Below, piece by piece: positions 23,847 to 32,226 of a stretch of 41,027 bases of DNA; position 1 is the stretch's first letter; each line of letters starts with the position of its first letter. Under the pieces are notes generated by a model. The model was not told where the DNA came from, searched no databases, and worked only from the letters and a program-made list of their open reading frames with translations. Both the position numbers and the translations under genes were made by a program. The stretch is from a virus: positions 1 to 41,027 of IMG/VR virus record IMGVR_UViG_3300026182_000002; one strand, written 5' to 3'.

Positions 23847-24358
23847 AGTTTAGTATTTAAGGTGTTTCGTAATTCAAAACTGGTGTATTTAAAAACCGCT
23901 TGTGCAGTAAAGTATTCTTGGTCTTGGTCTCCGACATCAAATTGGACATCCGATAGTGATACAGGAAATACATTGTCGAAGTTACAGTATGCAGCAACAT
24001 TATAATTACTAGTTGTAATTTCTAATCTAGCATTGGAATATTGTGCTTCTTCATTACTATGCTCTTCATAAAGACCATTTTTTCTAATCCAGTTATAAAC
24101 GCTGGCATAGTTTGCTAGGTCTTCATCAATAATAAAAGTAACATTTAAATCACCTGTCTCAATACCACCAGCAGCTGCAATAGGGAAAGACCTAAATCTG
24201 GTCGGGACTTCTGTGAATGGTAATGTGAGGTCAGGGATGTTGGCACGTTGACAGAAAAATTCTATGCCAGGAAATATCTCCAAGTCTAATCGAAATCCGA
24301 CTGGAGCGAGAAAGTTTCTATTCTTAGGTTGCTCTGAATACCACTTACTCTGTGCCAT
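23843..24358 (-). CDS. gp3: gp3-like tail completion / tail-tube-fold protein
   Basis: This 171-aa protein has the tail-tube-like fold pattern (FFCQRANIPDL, LPFTEVPTRF, LNVTFIIDEDLANYASVYNWI, then strands ending FKYTSFELR). In T4-like cyanophages the gene between 23 and uvsY is usually gp3, the tail completion and sheath stabiliser protein; both gp3 and gp19 share this fold, so synteny decides. A separate gp19 is present at 29596-30186. A CTAAATA motif and the gene 23 terminator lie directly upstream. Confidence 0.75.
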   Translation of the reverse strand: MAQSKWYSEQPKNRNFLAPVGFRLDLEIFPGIEFFCQRANIPDLTLPFTEVPTRFRSFPIAAAGGIETGDLNVTFIIDEDLANYASVYNWIRKNGLYEEHSNEEAQYSNARLEITTSNYNVAAYCNFDNVFPVSLSDVQFDVGDQDQEYFTAQAVFKYTSFELRNTLNTKL

Positions 24359-24371
24359 TTTGTTTTATTTT

Positions 24372-24378
24372 TATTTAG
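24372..24378 (-). promoter_or_regulatory. Candidate late promoter CTAAATA
   Basis: Minus-strand CTAAATA lies about 14 bases before the gp3-like start, just after the terminator hairpin of gene 23. Confidence 0.5.
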
Positions 24379-24383
24379 GTCAT

Positions 24384-24411
24384 AAAAAAAGACCCCCATT
24401 TCGGGAGGTCT
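24384..24411 (-). terminator. Rho-independent terminator after gene 23
   Basis: Minus-strand AGACCTCCC pairs with GGGGGTCT (one mismatch) around a short loop, followed by TTTTTTT. It is 24 bases after the major capsid stop. Confidence 0.85.
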
Positions 24412-24435
24412 GATGGGGAAAACCAACAACTGATA

Positions 24436-25827
24436 TCAGTTGATGTTTTTGATTTGTACTCTTCTGTAGTACTGGTTGGTGTTGGCATTCATTGCCTCGC
24501 CAGCAGGTGCGGAACCGTAGTTGCCGTCTGTAGTTACGAATGGGTTTGCGACCATGCCGTAGCGGGTCTTGAAGCCAATCTTGGGCTGGAAGGTGTCCTG
24601 ACCAATGGAGCGGACCATCTGGAGGGGGACATATGGGCAATAGAAGAGACCTGCGTCATAAGGCGAGGTGCCCTTGTAACCCATGGTGTAGTAGTGCTTG
24701 GAAGCAGTGCTCTGGGTGTAAGAAGGACCACCGAATGGATCGATGAAGACCTTAACACGACCGTTGAGGGTGCCAGCAAATACGTTACCAGTGTCATCAA
24801 CACTCATTGAAGTGCTGAGAGCAGGAGCGTAGTCAAGAGCGCCAGTGAGGTTAAGAGCAGAAGCAACGTCTGCAGAGCAGATGATGAAGTTGCCTTTACC
24901 ACGACGGGTTTCCTGAGCGATTGCGTTTGCATCGCGGTCAATCTGGAATAGAAGACCCTTGAATTTTTCTGCCATCCAACGACCGTTGGAGTCAACATCA
25001 AGGTCAAATGTGCCAGGGGTTGCAACGTTGTGCTGAGCACCAGGCTTAGCAACGACGTATACTGTGCGAAGAATTTCGCGGTTGATTTCAGCAAGAATCT
25101 CAGAGGAGAGAATGTTTGCTAGCTCTTGCTCAGCGTCAAGACCATGAATGGCCTTAAGGTCTTGTGCAAGCTCTAGGGTGTATTCTGCCTTGAGTGCTCT
25201 AGACTTAGCAGTCACCGAGGTCTTCTCGATGCTGAATGCCATCTCGCGGAACAGTTTACCTGCTTCGCCCAACTCTTCAGACTCAGCGCGAGAAAGCTTG
25301 CTACCTAGTTCGTATTTGCCAGCAGGGGAATCATTAAGGACTGCAGGGTTGTTACCCTCCATGTCTCCTTGTCCACCATCGCGACCACGGACATCATAAG
25401 CACCCTTAGTAGCATCAAAGCCACCAGAGAAACCTGCATCAGGCTCGTTGTATAGTGCTTCTTCGCCGCCTTGATTCTCGTACTTCGCCTTCATTGCAAA
25501 GATGAGACCTGTAGGACCAGACATAGGCTGGACACCACAGATGTCATATGCAACCAAGTTAGGCATTGCACGACGGATTAGACTGATGAGCACAGGGTCG
25601 AAACCAGCGATAGCGCCAGTCGATGCAGCTCCACCAGTCATGTTGGATGCGCCAGCGAAGTTTACAGCAACTTCGTTAAGGACGCCGCGCTCTTCGCGCA
25701 TGAATTTTTCTTGATTCTCAAGGATAACAGCGGTAACAGCCTTTCTATGTGAATCGGAAATCTCAGAGAGACCCGAATGGTTAAGAACAGGTGCCCACTT
25801 TTCCTGGAGATTTTGAGCGTTAAACAT
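24436..25827 (-). CDS. gp23: Major capsid protein gp23
   Basis: This HK97-fold capsid protein (463 aa; T4 521 aa) starts MFNAQNLQEKWAPVL, typical of cyanophage gp23. It includes the conserved VYDICGVQPM-like YDICGVQPMSGPTGLIFAMKA and the VAKPGAQ/GTFDLD regions. The gp21 cleavage site would be after the N-terminal delta domain (about 60-65 residues). A clear GGAG ribosome binding site precedes ATG 25827, a CTAAATA late motif lies upstream, and a strong terminator follows, as expected for the most abundant structural protein. Confidence 0.97.
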   Translation of the reverse strand: MFNAQNLQEKWAPVLNHSGLSEISDSHRKAVTAVILENQEKFMREERGVLNEVAVNFAGASNMTGGAASTGAIAGFDPVLISLIRRAMPNLVAYDICGVQPMSGPTGLIFAMKAKYENQGGEEALYNEPDAGFSGGFDATKGAYDVRGRDGGQGDMEGNNPAVLNDSPAGKYELGSKLSRAESEELGEAGKLFREMAFSIEKTSVTAKSRALKAEYTLELAQDLKAIHGLDAEQELANILSSEILAEINREILRTVYVVAKPGAQHNVATPGTFDLDVDSNGRWMAEKFKGLLFQIDRDANAIAQETRRGKGNFIICSADVASALNLTGALDYAPALSTSMSVDDTGNVFAGTLNGRVKVFIDPFGGPSYTQSTASKHYYTMGYKGTSPYDAGLFYCPYVPLQMVRSIGQDTFQPKIGFKTRYGMVANPFVTTDGNYGSAPAGEAMNANTNQYYRRVQIKNIN

Positions 25828-25870
25828 TTTTAACTCCGAATGTTTTTTTAGGAAAATGGGTTGACGTAAT

Positions 25871-25877
25871 TATTTAG
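25871..25877 (-). promoter_or_regulatory. Late promoter CTAAATA for gene 23
   Basis: Minus-strand CTAAATAATT stands in the 53-base gap between gene 22 and gene 23, about 45 bases before the start. Confidence 0.6.
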
Positions 25878-25880
25878 ACT

Positions 25881-27017
25881 TCACTTCCAGCGAGCAATTG
25901 CATCCATGTATGACTGCATGTGAGCCGATACATCAGTGCCTTCACCTTCTACTGGAGTTTCATCGGTAACTTCTGCTTTAGGAGCGACTTGCTGAGGGAA
26001 GTATGACTCACGAAGAGTCTTGAGTTGAGTTCTGAAAGAATCTTCAGATACAAACTCTACTCCTTCTGCAAGAGAAGCTAGTTTTTCTTTCTGGGTATCA
26101 GCAAGACCTTCGCTCATCTCTTTCGTGATGATTGTCTTGGAGTGTCCAGAAAGGCGATTATTTAATTCAATGTTGCGCTCAACCTGTTCGTTAAGGCGCT
26201 GTTCCATCTCACAAAGCTCTTGATTAATACCTTCGACAACATCAACTTTGTCTGCAGGAATATCAAGATAGTTTTCTTCAAAGACTGTTTTAAGACCAGA
26301 CATGAAGTTTTCAGCGATTTCAAGTTTAAGACCTGAATCGATGGCAACTACATTTTCTTCCAACCAATTTTGAATGGCATAGTTAAGTGTCTCGTCTACT
26401 TTCTCGGAAAGAGAAACTTTAATTGCTTCTACTTCTTCTGAAAGTTTGGTAGTATACTGCTCTTGAATAGAAGATACTTGCTCATTGATTTTTGCTTTTA
26501 CAGCAGCTTCAAAGATTGTTTTTGCTTTATCTTTGAATGTCTCTGAGATTACTTCTCCTTCTACTAGAGCTTCGATATCCTCTTCAGAGGAATAATCGAT
26601 TTCTTCCATACCAATTACTTTGGTGTCGTTAGGACCACCAGGAATTTGGTAACCTGAAGATTTAACTGATGGCGCGGGATCTTGGTGCTTGTCACGAGTA
26701 ACGTGACCATCATCTACTTTCTTATTATGCTTAGCAGCTTTTGCACCAGGATCGTCTTCACCTTGAGGTTTCTCGTAGGTGGGCCCACCGTTATTTTCTA
26801 CAGACTGACCAGGGACCACAGAAGGTGAAACTGTTGGCATAGGATCTCTGCCAGCAGCCTTAGCGTTTACTGCAGTGTTTGTCTGGGTGCTTGATGGTTG
26901 CATAAAACCACTAGACATTGCGTTACCAGGTACTACACTAGCACCAACACCAGGCATAGGGTCTTGACCTGACTCTGCAATAAATTCCTCAAATTTTTCG
27001 TTTAACATATCTGACAT
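25881..27017 (-). CDS. gp22: Prohead core scaffold gp22
   Basis: This main scaffold protein of the prohead core is degraded by gp21. It is 378 aa (T4 269 aa) and acidic, with an extended N-terminal Pro/Ser/Gly-rich region. Long helical, coiled-coil-prone stretches run about residues 150-300 (e.g. KTIFEAAVKAKINEQVSSI, ELCEMEQRLNEQVERN). N-terminal repeats DPMPGVGASVVPG (19-31) and DPMPTVSPSVVPG (58-70) are followed by a degenerate third. Location between 21 and 23 confirms the assignment. Confidence 0.9.
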   Translation of the reverse strand: MSDMLNEKFEEFIAESGQDPMPGVGASVVPGNAMSSGFMQPSSTQTNTAVNAKAAGRDPMPTVSPSVVPGQSVENNGGPTYEKPQGEDDPGAKAAKHNKKVDDGHVTRDKHQDPAPSVKSSGYQIPGGPNDTKVIGMEEIDYSSEEDIEALVEGEVISETFKDKAKTIFEAAVKAKINEQVSSIQEQYTTKLSEEVEAIKVSLSEKVDETLNYAIQNWLEENVVAIDSGLKLEIAENFMSGLKTVFEENYLDIPADKVDVVEGINQELCEMEQRLNEQVERNIELNNRLSGHSKTIITKEMSEGLADTQKEKLASLAEGVEFVSEDSFRTQLKTLRESYFPQQVAPKAEVTDETPVEGEGTDVSAHMQSYMDAIARWK

Positions 27018-27058
27018 TTTGGTTTTCCCTGTACAGTTATAACATTTATTCTACAGTT

Positions 27059-27066
27059 ATTTATTA
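27059..27066 (-). promoter_or_regulatory. Candidate late promoter AATAAATA for gene 22
   Basis: Minus-strand AATAAATA lies in the 52-base gap between gene 21 and gene 22, about 42 bases before the start. Confidence 0.5.
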
Positions 27067-27069
27067 AAA

Positions 27070-27714
27070 TTATAAATTAAGCATGAAGTCCTCAAAGACT
27101 TTGAGGGACCTCTCTTCAATATTTTTCCGCGTTGCTTCGGAAATATACTTTTTGTATTTATCAACTTTTGATTCTTTTAAGATACCATTATCCCAGACCC
27201 ACTCTTTACCTTCCATGATTCCATTTACAAAGGCATCGGGTGCGGATGGGTCGGCAACAATATCAGCAGCAGTTGCTAGCATAAAATCTTCGCGGACATA
27301 ACTTGCTCCATTTCTTTCATCGATGGACCCCATGCCTCTAGAAGAAACACCAAGTTTAACGCCAGACTCTAAAAGGTTTTTAGCAATATTACCCATAGGT
27401 GTTGATAGGATTTGAGCTTTACCTCTAAAGTTGCTACCCTCGGATTTGAGAGAAACGATTTTGTGGGAAACGCGGTCGAGATTGACAGTAGGACCATCGG
27501 GATGACCCAACTCACCGAGAGCACGACCAGTGACGACATAACTCTCATTGTAACGACCAACCTCTTTCTCTAGTACGGAAAAAGGATAGATTCTACCGTT
27601 GCGATTTTTAACGTCGCCCTGAAGGAATACACCCTCAATGTAGAGATTCTTCCTTCCGTTAGATTCTTCTACTAGGACTTCAACGTCCTCAATACTCTCG
27701 GTGATTAATTTCAT
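27070..27714 (-). CDS. gp21: Prohead protease gp21
   Basis: This 214-aa maturation protease (T4 212 aa) has the herpesvirus-assemblin-like serine protease fold. GDVKNRNGRIYP near 33-44, GELGHPDG with His71, and GVSSRGMGS with the probable nucleophile Ser124 or Ser125 match the family. It cleaves capsid and core proteins during head maturation. Its start overlaps the gp67-like stop as ATGA. Confidence 0.95.
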   Translation of the reverse strand: MKLITESIEDVEVLVEESNGRKNLYIEGVFLQGDVKNRNGRIYPFSVLEKEVGRYNESYVVTGRALGELGHPDGPTVNLDRVSHKIVSLKSEGSNFRGKAQILSTPMGNIAKNLLESGVKLGVSSRGMGSIDERNGASYVREDFMLATAADIVADPSAPDAFVNGIMEGKEWVWDNGILKESKVDKYKKYISEATRKNIEERSLKVFEDFMLNL

Positions 27715-27908
27715 TCTTCTGTAACCTCGGGTGTTTCTACAGTAGTCTCTTCTTCTTCTTCCGCAGCTGCGAAATAAGATTGTGCTAGGACTTCTTTATA
27801 TCCTTTCATCGCATCTGATGCTTTCGCATATAGATGGTCATTAATTTTGTCCATCGCATCGATTTTATTGCCAGCAGCAAGTGCATTAATAATGTCAATA
27901 GTATCCAT
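27711..27908 (-). CDS. gp67: Prohead core protein, gp67-like
   Basis: This 65-aa protein has a helical N-terminal two thirds (DIINALAAGNKIDAMDKIND) and an acidic, Glu/Thr-rich tail. It sits between portal 20 and protease 21, where T4 encodes core protein gp67, which has the same shape (short helices followed by an acidic tail). Sequence identity to T4 is low, so the call rests on synteny and composition. Confidence 0.7.
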   Translation of the reverse strand: MDTIDIINALAAGNKIDAMDKINDHLYAKASDAMKGYKEVLAQSYFAAAEEEEETTVETPEVTEE

Positions 27909-27930
27909 TTAATTTAAACGTATGTGATAA

Positions 27931-29556
27931 TTATTTATCGGAATCTTTATTTCTAGGTGCTGCTGGTACCTCAGGGGGTTGAGCAGACATTTCTAATACC
28001 TTTGCATTCATTTCATTGGTGTGGACAGGATCTGGGACAATACCTTTTTGAATATCTGCCGCCATCTGCACATCCATTTCCTCGTAAACAATATCAGATT
28101 GCTTGAGGACTTCTTTCCTTATATATTCTGTAGAATAATATTTGCCAACAAATTGGTCTAACTTCATTAGAATATCGAGGCGAGTATTTAGAATCTCGGC
28201 ATCGCGTAACTCAGAAAAATGATTGTCAAATAGGAAGTCATATTGAATATTTTCTTCCATCTCTTCCCAGTCTTCTGGGGTGAGCACACCCTTGAGGACT
28301 AGTTGAGTCTTGAGCATATCGTGGAAAACGTATGCAAACTTCTTGCGTAGTCTTCCAACAAATTTGTTGAATTTTAATTCGTCTCGTAATACTTCTGTAG
28401 TCTTACCAAGATTAAAACCTTTATTATCATCGGTAAGACGTGAAGGTGGTAAGTTGAGTGAATTGTAAAGTTTCTTTTTAAAATACTCAACGTCCTTCAA
28501 TTCACCTAAGTTTTGTCCACCAGGAAGTGTAGTAATTTCTGTGCCTCTACCACCTTCACGGCGAGGTAACCAGAAATCCTCAAGCATAGACATATGCTTT
28601 TTATCATCACGAATCTCACCAGTGTTTGCGTCATACACTAGTTTGTTACGATATCTCTGCATAACGTCACGGAGATATTGCTCTGCTTTTACTTTAGGCA
28701 AGTTGCCTACATCAATGTAAAAGATACGACGTTCTGGTGCTCTTGATAATCTATAGATAACAAGAGAATCTTCAATCATCCTGAGTTGATTGAGTGCCTT
28801 GATTGACTTGTGAAGATAACTTAGATTCATCTTCTTATTTAAATCCATCAATCCGCAAGGTGCGAATGTAACAGCATCAGCAGCAAACTTTAATCCACCT
28901 TGCATGGGGTCGGGACCACCAGCAAAAGAAATAAATCCTTTTGGATTATACATGTAGTATTCTAGATACTCACCAAAGTCATATGCAGTTGCAGACTGGG
29001 GATTTGCGTTTCTATCTACCAGTTGTTGCGCTGCTTTTTTTTCTCTGTCTTGAATTCTTTGCTTGACTTTTTTAATCTTTAGAGGGTCGATGTATCTTAA
29101 TTCTACGATACCCTTACCAGGATTTGCTAAGTCAATTACTTTGTGATAATAGACACGTCCGTCGATATACCAGTTACGGAAAATTTCGTGTGCTTTTTTA
29201 TCAAAATTTAAAAGTTTTTTAATATACTCAAACTCTTTGCGAATCTTTCTCTTAATAGGTTCGCCTACTTCTAGGTTTGATAATTCAATCTGCACAGCAG
29301 ATTGGTCTTCATTACTAACGATTGCTTCGTTTACAATTTCGTCAATTGCAGTATCAACTTCTGGATGTAGCGCCATATCACGATAGCGCCTAATGAGGTC
29401 AAACTCATTACGCGCTGTTCCTTCGATATCCACATAATGACCAAAGTAGCCACCAGCTACGGTAGCTACTCCATCGTCTTGCTGCGGAGGAATCGGGGAC
29501 TGTCCCTTGGGTTTAGAGACGGCCCCATTGATTGAAAATCCGAAAAGTTGACTCAT
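27931..29556 (-). CDS. gp20: Portal vertex protein gp20
   Basis: This dodecameric portal for DNA entry and head assembly is 541 aa (T4 524 aa). Characteristic segments are HPEVDTAIDEIVNEAI, VYYHKVID, LRYIDPLKIKKV, RAPERRIFYIDVGNLPK and LPGGQNLGELKDVEYF, the conserved region used for cyanophage g20 diversity studies. It begins a transcription unit with a perfect TATAAATA upstream. Confidence 0.97.
   Translation of the reverse strand: MSQLFGFSINGAVSKPKGQSPIPPQQDDGVATVAGGYFGHYVDIEGTARNEFDLIRRYRDMALHPEVDTAIDEIVNEAIVSNEDQSAVQIELSNLEVGEPIKRKIRKEFEYIKKLLNFDKKAHEIFRNWYIDGRVYYHKVIDLANPGKGIVELRYIDPLKIKKVKQRIQDREKKAAQQLVDRNANPQSATAYDFGEYLEYYMYNPKGFISFAGGPDPMQGGLKFAADAVTFAPCGLMDLNKKMNLSYLHKSIKALNQLRMIEDSLVIYRLSRAPERRIFYIDVGNLPKVKAEQYLRDVMQRYRNKLVYDANTGEIRDDKKHMSMLEDFWLPRREGGRGTEITTLPGGQNLGELKDVEYFKKKLYNSLNLPPSRLTDDNKGFNLGKTTEVLRDELKFNKFVGRLRKKFAYVFHDMLKTQLVLKGVLTPEDWEEMEENIQYDFLFDNHFSELRDAEILNTRLDILMKLDQFVGKYYSTEYIRKEVLKQSDIVYEEMDVQMAADIQKGIVPDPVHTNEMNAKVLEMSAQPPEVPAAPRNKDSDK
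27932..27939 (-). promoter_or_regulatory. Candidate late promoter GATAAATA
   Basis: Minus-strand GATAAATA overlaps the last codons of gene 20 and stands about 24 bases before the gp67-like start. Confidence 0.5.
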
Positions 29557-29583
29557 TTTTTAGAATATCACATTATATACCTC

Positions 29584-29591
29584 TATTTATA
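29584..29591 (-). promoter_or_regulatory. Late promoter TATAAATA for gene 20
   Basis: An exact T4 late consensus on the minus strand (CTATAAATAGAG context) lies in the 39-base gap between gene 19 and gene 20. Confidence 0.65.
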
Positions 29592-29595
29592 GAGA

Positions 29596-30186
29596 TTATT
29601 TTGCGATACTTCCGCCGCCGCTGGCTGCTTGTCCCTGTACTGCATGCCAGTATTGTAACTGGAATTCAACAGTGAAGTCCTCAATCTGGTCATTGCTATC
29701 ATAAGCAACGTCGATTTGAGAAACGTTAGTTGGGAAACAACCCCAGAGTTTGTATTCTCTGAGCACTGAACCTTCATCGGTCGAGTCTCTCTCAAGTTGC
29801 TTGACAGTCAAGTCCTTAAGGAAACCAGTGCCACCGCCGTCTGGAATAAATGCGTCAGCAGTGTTACCCACATGGGTATTCATTGCTTCCATCCATCTCT
29901 CGAAACCATGACGGATGGTGAAGTTTCTATCATTGATGATAGTAACTGTCCATGTGTCGAAGGTGCGGTCACCAGCAATTTTTACTGTGCGACCACGGAA
30001 AGGTACTTCGATAACACCTAAGTTTGATGCGGGAAGAGCAGCAGACTTGCAAAGCATGTTTGCTAAGTCATTATCAGGACCATCGCTAACAACGCTTGGC
30101 CACTGAAACTCAACTAGGAAGAGATTACTCTTTACACCCTGCTTGATATTATTTAAGAAGTTGCTTACATTAGATGTAATTGCCAT
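29596..30186 (-). CDS. gp19: Tail tube protein gp19
   Basis: This subunit of the inner tail tube is 196 aa (T4 163 aa). NVSNFLNNIKQGVKSNLFLVEFQWP, LPASNLGVIEVPFRGRTVKIAGDRTF and FTIRHGFERWMEAMN are strong tail-tube signatures. The C-terminal Gly/Ser-rich end (GQAASGGGS) is cyanophage-like. It follows sheath gene 18 with a 42-base gap and no separate late motif, so it is probably read from the gene 18 transcript. Confidence 0.95.
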   Translation of the reverse strand: MAITSNVSNFLNNIKQGVKSNLFLVEFQWPSVVSDGPDNDLANMLCKSAALPASNLGVIEVPFRGRTVKIAGDRTFDTWTVTIINDRNFTIRHGFERWMEAMNTHVGNTADAFIPDGGGTGFLKDLTVKQLERDSTDEGSVLREYKLWGCFPTNVSQIDVAYDSNDQIEDFTVEFQLQYWHAVQGQAASGGGSIAK

Positions 30187-30228
30187 TTTAGTTTATCCTC
30201 TTACGGTAATTAATTGGTGAATTGTAAA

Positions 30229-31866
30229 TCAAACTTGACCTGTGACTTCCTGGAAGGAAACACCTGTCTTAGTTGCGATGAAACTTAGGGTGATGTAGTT
30301 AATCGACCTTGATGGCTTCAAGTAGATATCAGCAACAAACTCATTTCTGTCAATAACGTCAGCAGTGTTATTGCTTTCGTCACAAACGACCAAGAAGTCA
30401 GTGACACCTCTCTTTGCCTTTACTTCTTCCATGTAAGCATTTACAGTGGAGAAGAATGACCCTCTAGTGGTAGTGTCATTTAATTCAAATAGGACACCGC
30501 GAGCAGCTGCCTGGACTCTTCTTTCGATGTTGAGGAATAGACGACGGACGTTAATTCTGTCGAAAGAACTAGGAGTAGACTGTGCAGTCTTGTCACCGAA
30601 GAGGACAATACCTTGTCCAGGGAATGAAGTGATTGGATTGATTCTTTGGAGATACAACTCATCACGGTGTGCTTTGGTTGGAGTGTATGCAAGTTTAATT
30701 GCATTTCTCAAGTTTCCTCTTTGGAGTCCAGCAGGTGAAAACCAATCTTCAGCTGTTAGTGAAGTCTGGACACATAGTCCAGCAATGTCTCCGTTGCATG
30801 GAATGTAACGATAAACATCGTTGAAACGGTCGTAGATATACTTATAACCGCTATCTAAGACAGAATAGGAACTGCTTGGAAAAGAAGAGTAGTGTGCGAG
30901 GATTGCATCTTTTTGTGCAGTTGCACTAGTTAGAGAAACAAAATCTCTGTATGGAGAGCAGAAAGCAATACAATCTTTTCTAGAATCTGCAATCGCGATT
31001 GCTGCAAGTTGCTTGGTAGCAGTATCTGCACCAGGTTGGGTACCACCAGTGATGCTACCACCAGAGAGTACGAAATCAACAGTGATATTTTCGATATCTA
31101 AGAATAGATTTAAAGCAGTCTGGACACCAGAAATGCCAACTGCATAATCATCAACACCACCAGATAGTGAGAGTGACTCACCTGCTGCTGCAGGAAGGTC
31201 ATCTGCATAAATGTATCTAGACTTTCTGTTGATAACAGTTGGGAGGTATGCAGAAGCACCTTCTCCGTCTACTGCTGCTGCGTCTCTGGAAACATAAAGG
31301 AATGTCTCTAGAAGTGTGCCAGCAACACCACTGACTGCGCCATCTTCATCGATAACTGCAACGTGAGTGATGTTAGCAGATGCAGGTGCTGGTGCTAGTG
31401 CAGACCAGAGTGCAGTGCCGTGATAAGTAGCAGTAGCATAAGTAGCAGTTGTGCCATCAACGGTAGAAACCTTGAGGGAGTTACCTAGTGTGCCTGCAGT
31501 GCGAGCAGCAAAGTGGTATGTAGTTGTGCCTGCTTGTGCTGCCTGGTCATCATCTGACCTTAGAAGGACGCCACTGCCAGTGTCTTCTGCGTTTGCTAGA
31601 GTTGCTGACTCTACTCTTACAACTTGTAGAGTGCCGCCATATGATAGGAAGGTGGCAGCTACATACCAATCTTCGTAGTTACTATTATTTGGTTTTCCGA
31701 ATGTCGCAACTAATTCAGATTCGGATGAAATTGTAGTGATTACACCAACTGGTCCCTTTTCAAAGGACGCTACGAACGCTGCAGAATTTGCCTGAGAAGG
31801 CACTGCAACGGCATTGGTTAAATCACGCTCTCGCAATACAATTCCAGGTGATACTTGACCCGCCAT
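30229..31866 (-). CDS. gp18: Tail sheath protein gp18
   Basis: This contractile sheath subunit is 545 aa (T4 659 aa). It opens MAGQVSPGIVLRERDLTNAV and contains SAAFVASFEKGPVG. The C-terminal domain has FLNIERRVQAAARGVLFELND and the final KPSRSINYITLSFIATKTG, conserved in contractile sheaths. The central Ala/Ser/Gly-rich part (about 100-230) is the variable protruding domain. A CTAAATA motif and a GGAG ribosome binding site precede it. Confidence 0.96.
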   Translation of the reverse strand: MAGQVSPGIVLRERDLTNAVAVPSQANSAAFVASFEKGPVGVITTISSESELVATFGKPNNSNYEDWYVAATFLSYGGTLQVVRVESATLANAEDTGSGVLLRSDDDQAAQAGTTTYHFAARTAGTLGNSLKVSTVDGTTATYATATYHGTALWSALAPAPASANITHVAVIDEDGAVSGVAGTLLETFLYVSRDAAAVDGEGASAYLPTVINRKSRYIYADDLPAAAGESLSLSGGVDDYAVGISGVQTALNLFLDIENITVDFVLSGGSITGGTQPGADTATKQLAAIAIADSRKDCIAFCSPYRDFVSLTSATAQKDAILAHYSSFPSSSYSVLDSGYKYIYDRFNDVYRYIPCNGDIAGLCVQTSLTAEDWFSPAGLQRGNLRNAIKLAYTPTKAHRDELYLQRINPITSFPGQGIVLFGDKTAQSTPSSFDRINVRRLFLNIERRVQAAARGVLFELNDTTTRGSFFSTVNAYMEEVKAKRGVTDFLVVCDESNNTADVIDRNEFVADIYLKPSRSINYITLSFIATKTGVSFQEVTGQV

Positions 31867-31902
31867 GTTTATCTCCGTGTAGAAGCATTTTTAATCTACA
31901 AA

Positions 31903-31909
31903 TATTTAG
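31903..31909 (-). promoter_or_regulatory. Candidate late promoter CTAAATA for gene 18
   Basis: Minus-strand CTAAATA lies in the 96-base gap upstream of gene 18, about 37 bases before the start. Nothing else was recognised in the gap. Confidence 0.55.
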
Positions 31910-31962
31910 GCAAATGAGTATTTCAGATGGTCATTTTTTTGCAGGAACAACGCATGAACTCT

Positions 31963-32226
31963 TTACCAATCAGGGTAAATATCGGGTCCGAATCTAGGGA
32001 CAGGATCATATGGTATGTCTGGTGTATTGTTTTTTTCTTTTCTGGTTATAGTTACTCTTTCCGATGCACAGTCTTTACATTCATATGCATATGATGATGG
32101 TAGATGTGGTTTTGATTTCCTATACAGATAATATTCAGAGACCAAATCTTTACTTTCTTTACAAGACCTACACCTTCTTTCTTTAAAGAGTAAATGCTCT
32201 AGTTTTATCTGAGAATCAAAGTCCAT
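31963..32226 (-). CDS. Small zinc-binding protein (CxxC...CxxC)
   Basis: This 87-aa protein has two Cys pairs, CRSC at about 19-22 and CKDC at about 50-53, separated by an aromatic linker (YYLYRKSKPHLPSSYAY). This resembles the zinc ribbon or treble-clef start of HNH/endonuclease VII-type proteins. No catalytic His/Asn follows, as the remaining 30 residues are Pro-rich, so nuclease activity is unlikely. The start shares bases with the gene 17 stop (TGATG), so it is coupled to the terminase. Confidence 0.65.
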   Translation of the reverse strand: MDFDSQIKLEHLLFKERRCRSCKESKDLVSEYYLYRKSKPHLPSSYAYECKDCASERVTITRKEKNNTPDIPYDPVPRFGPDIYPDW

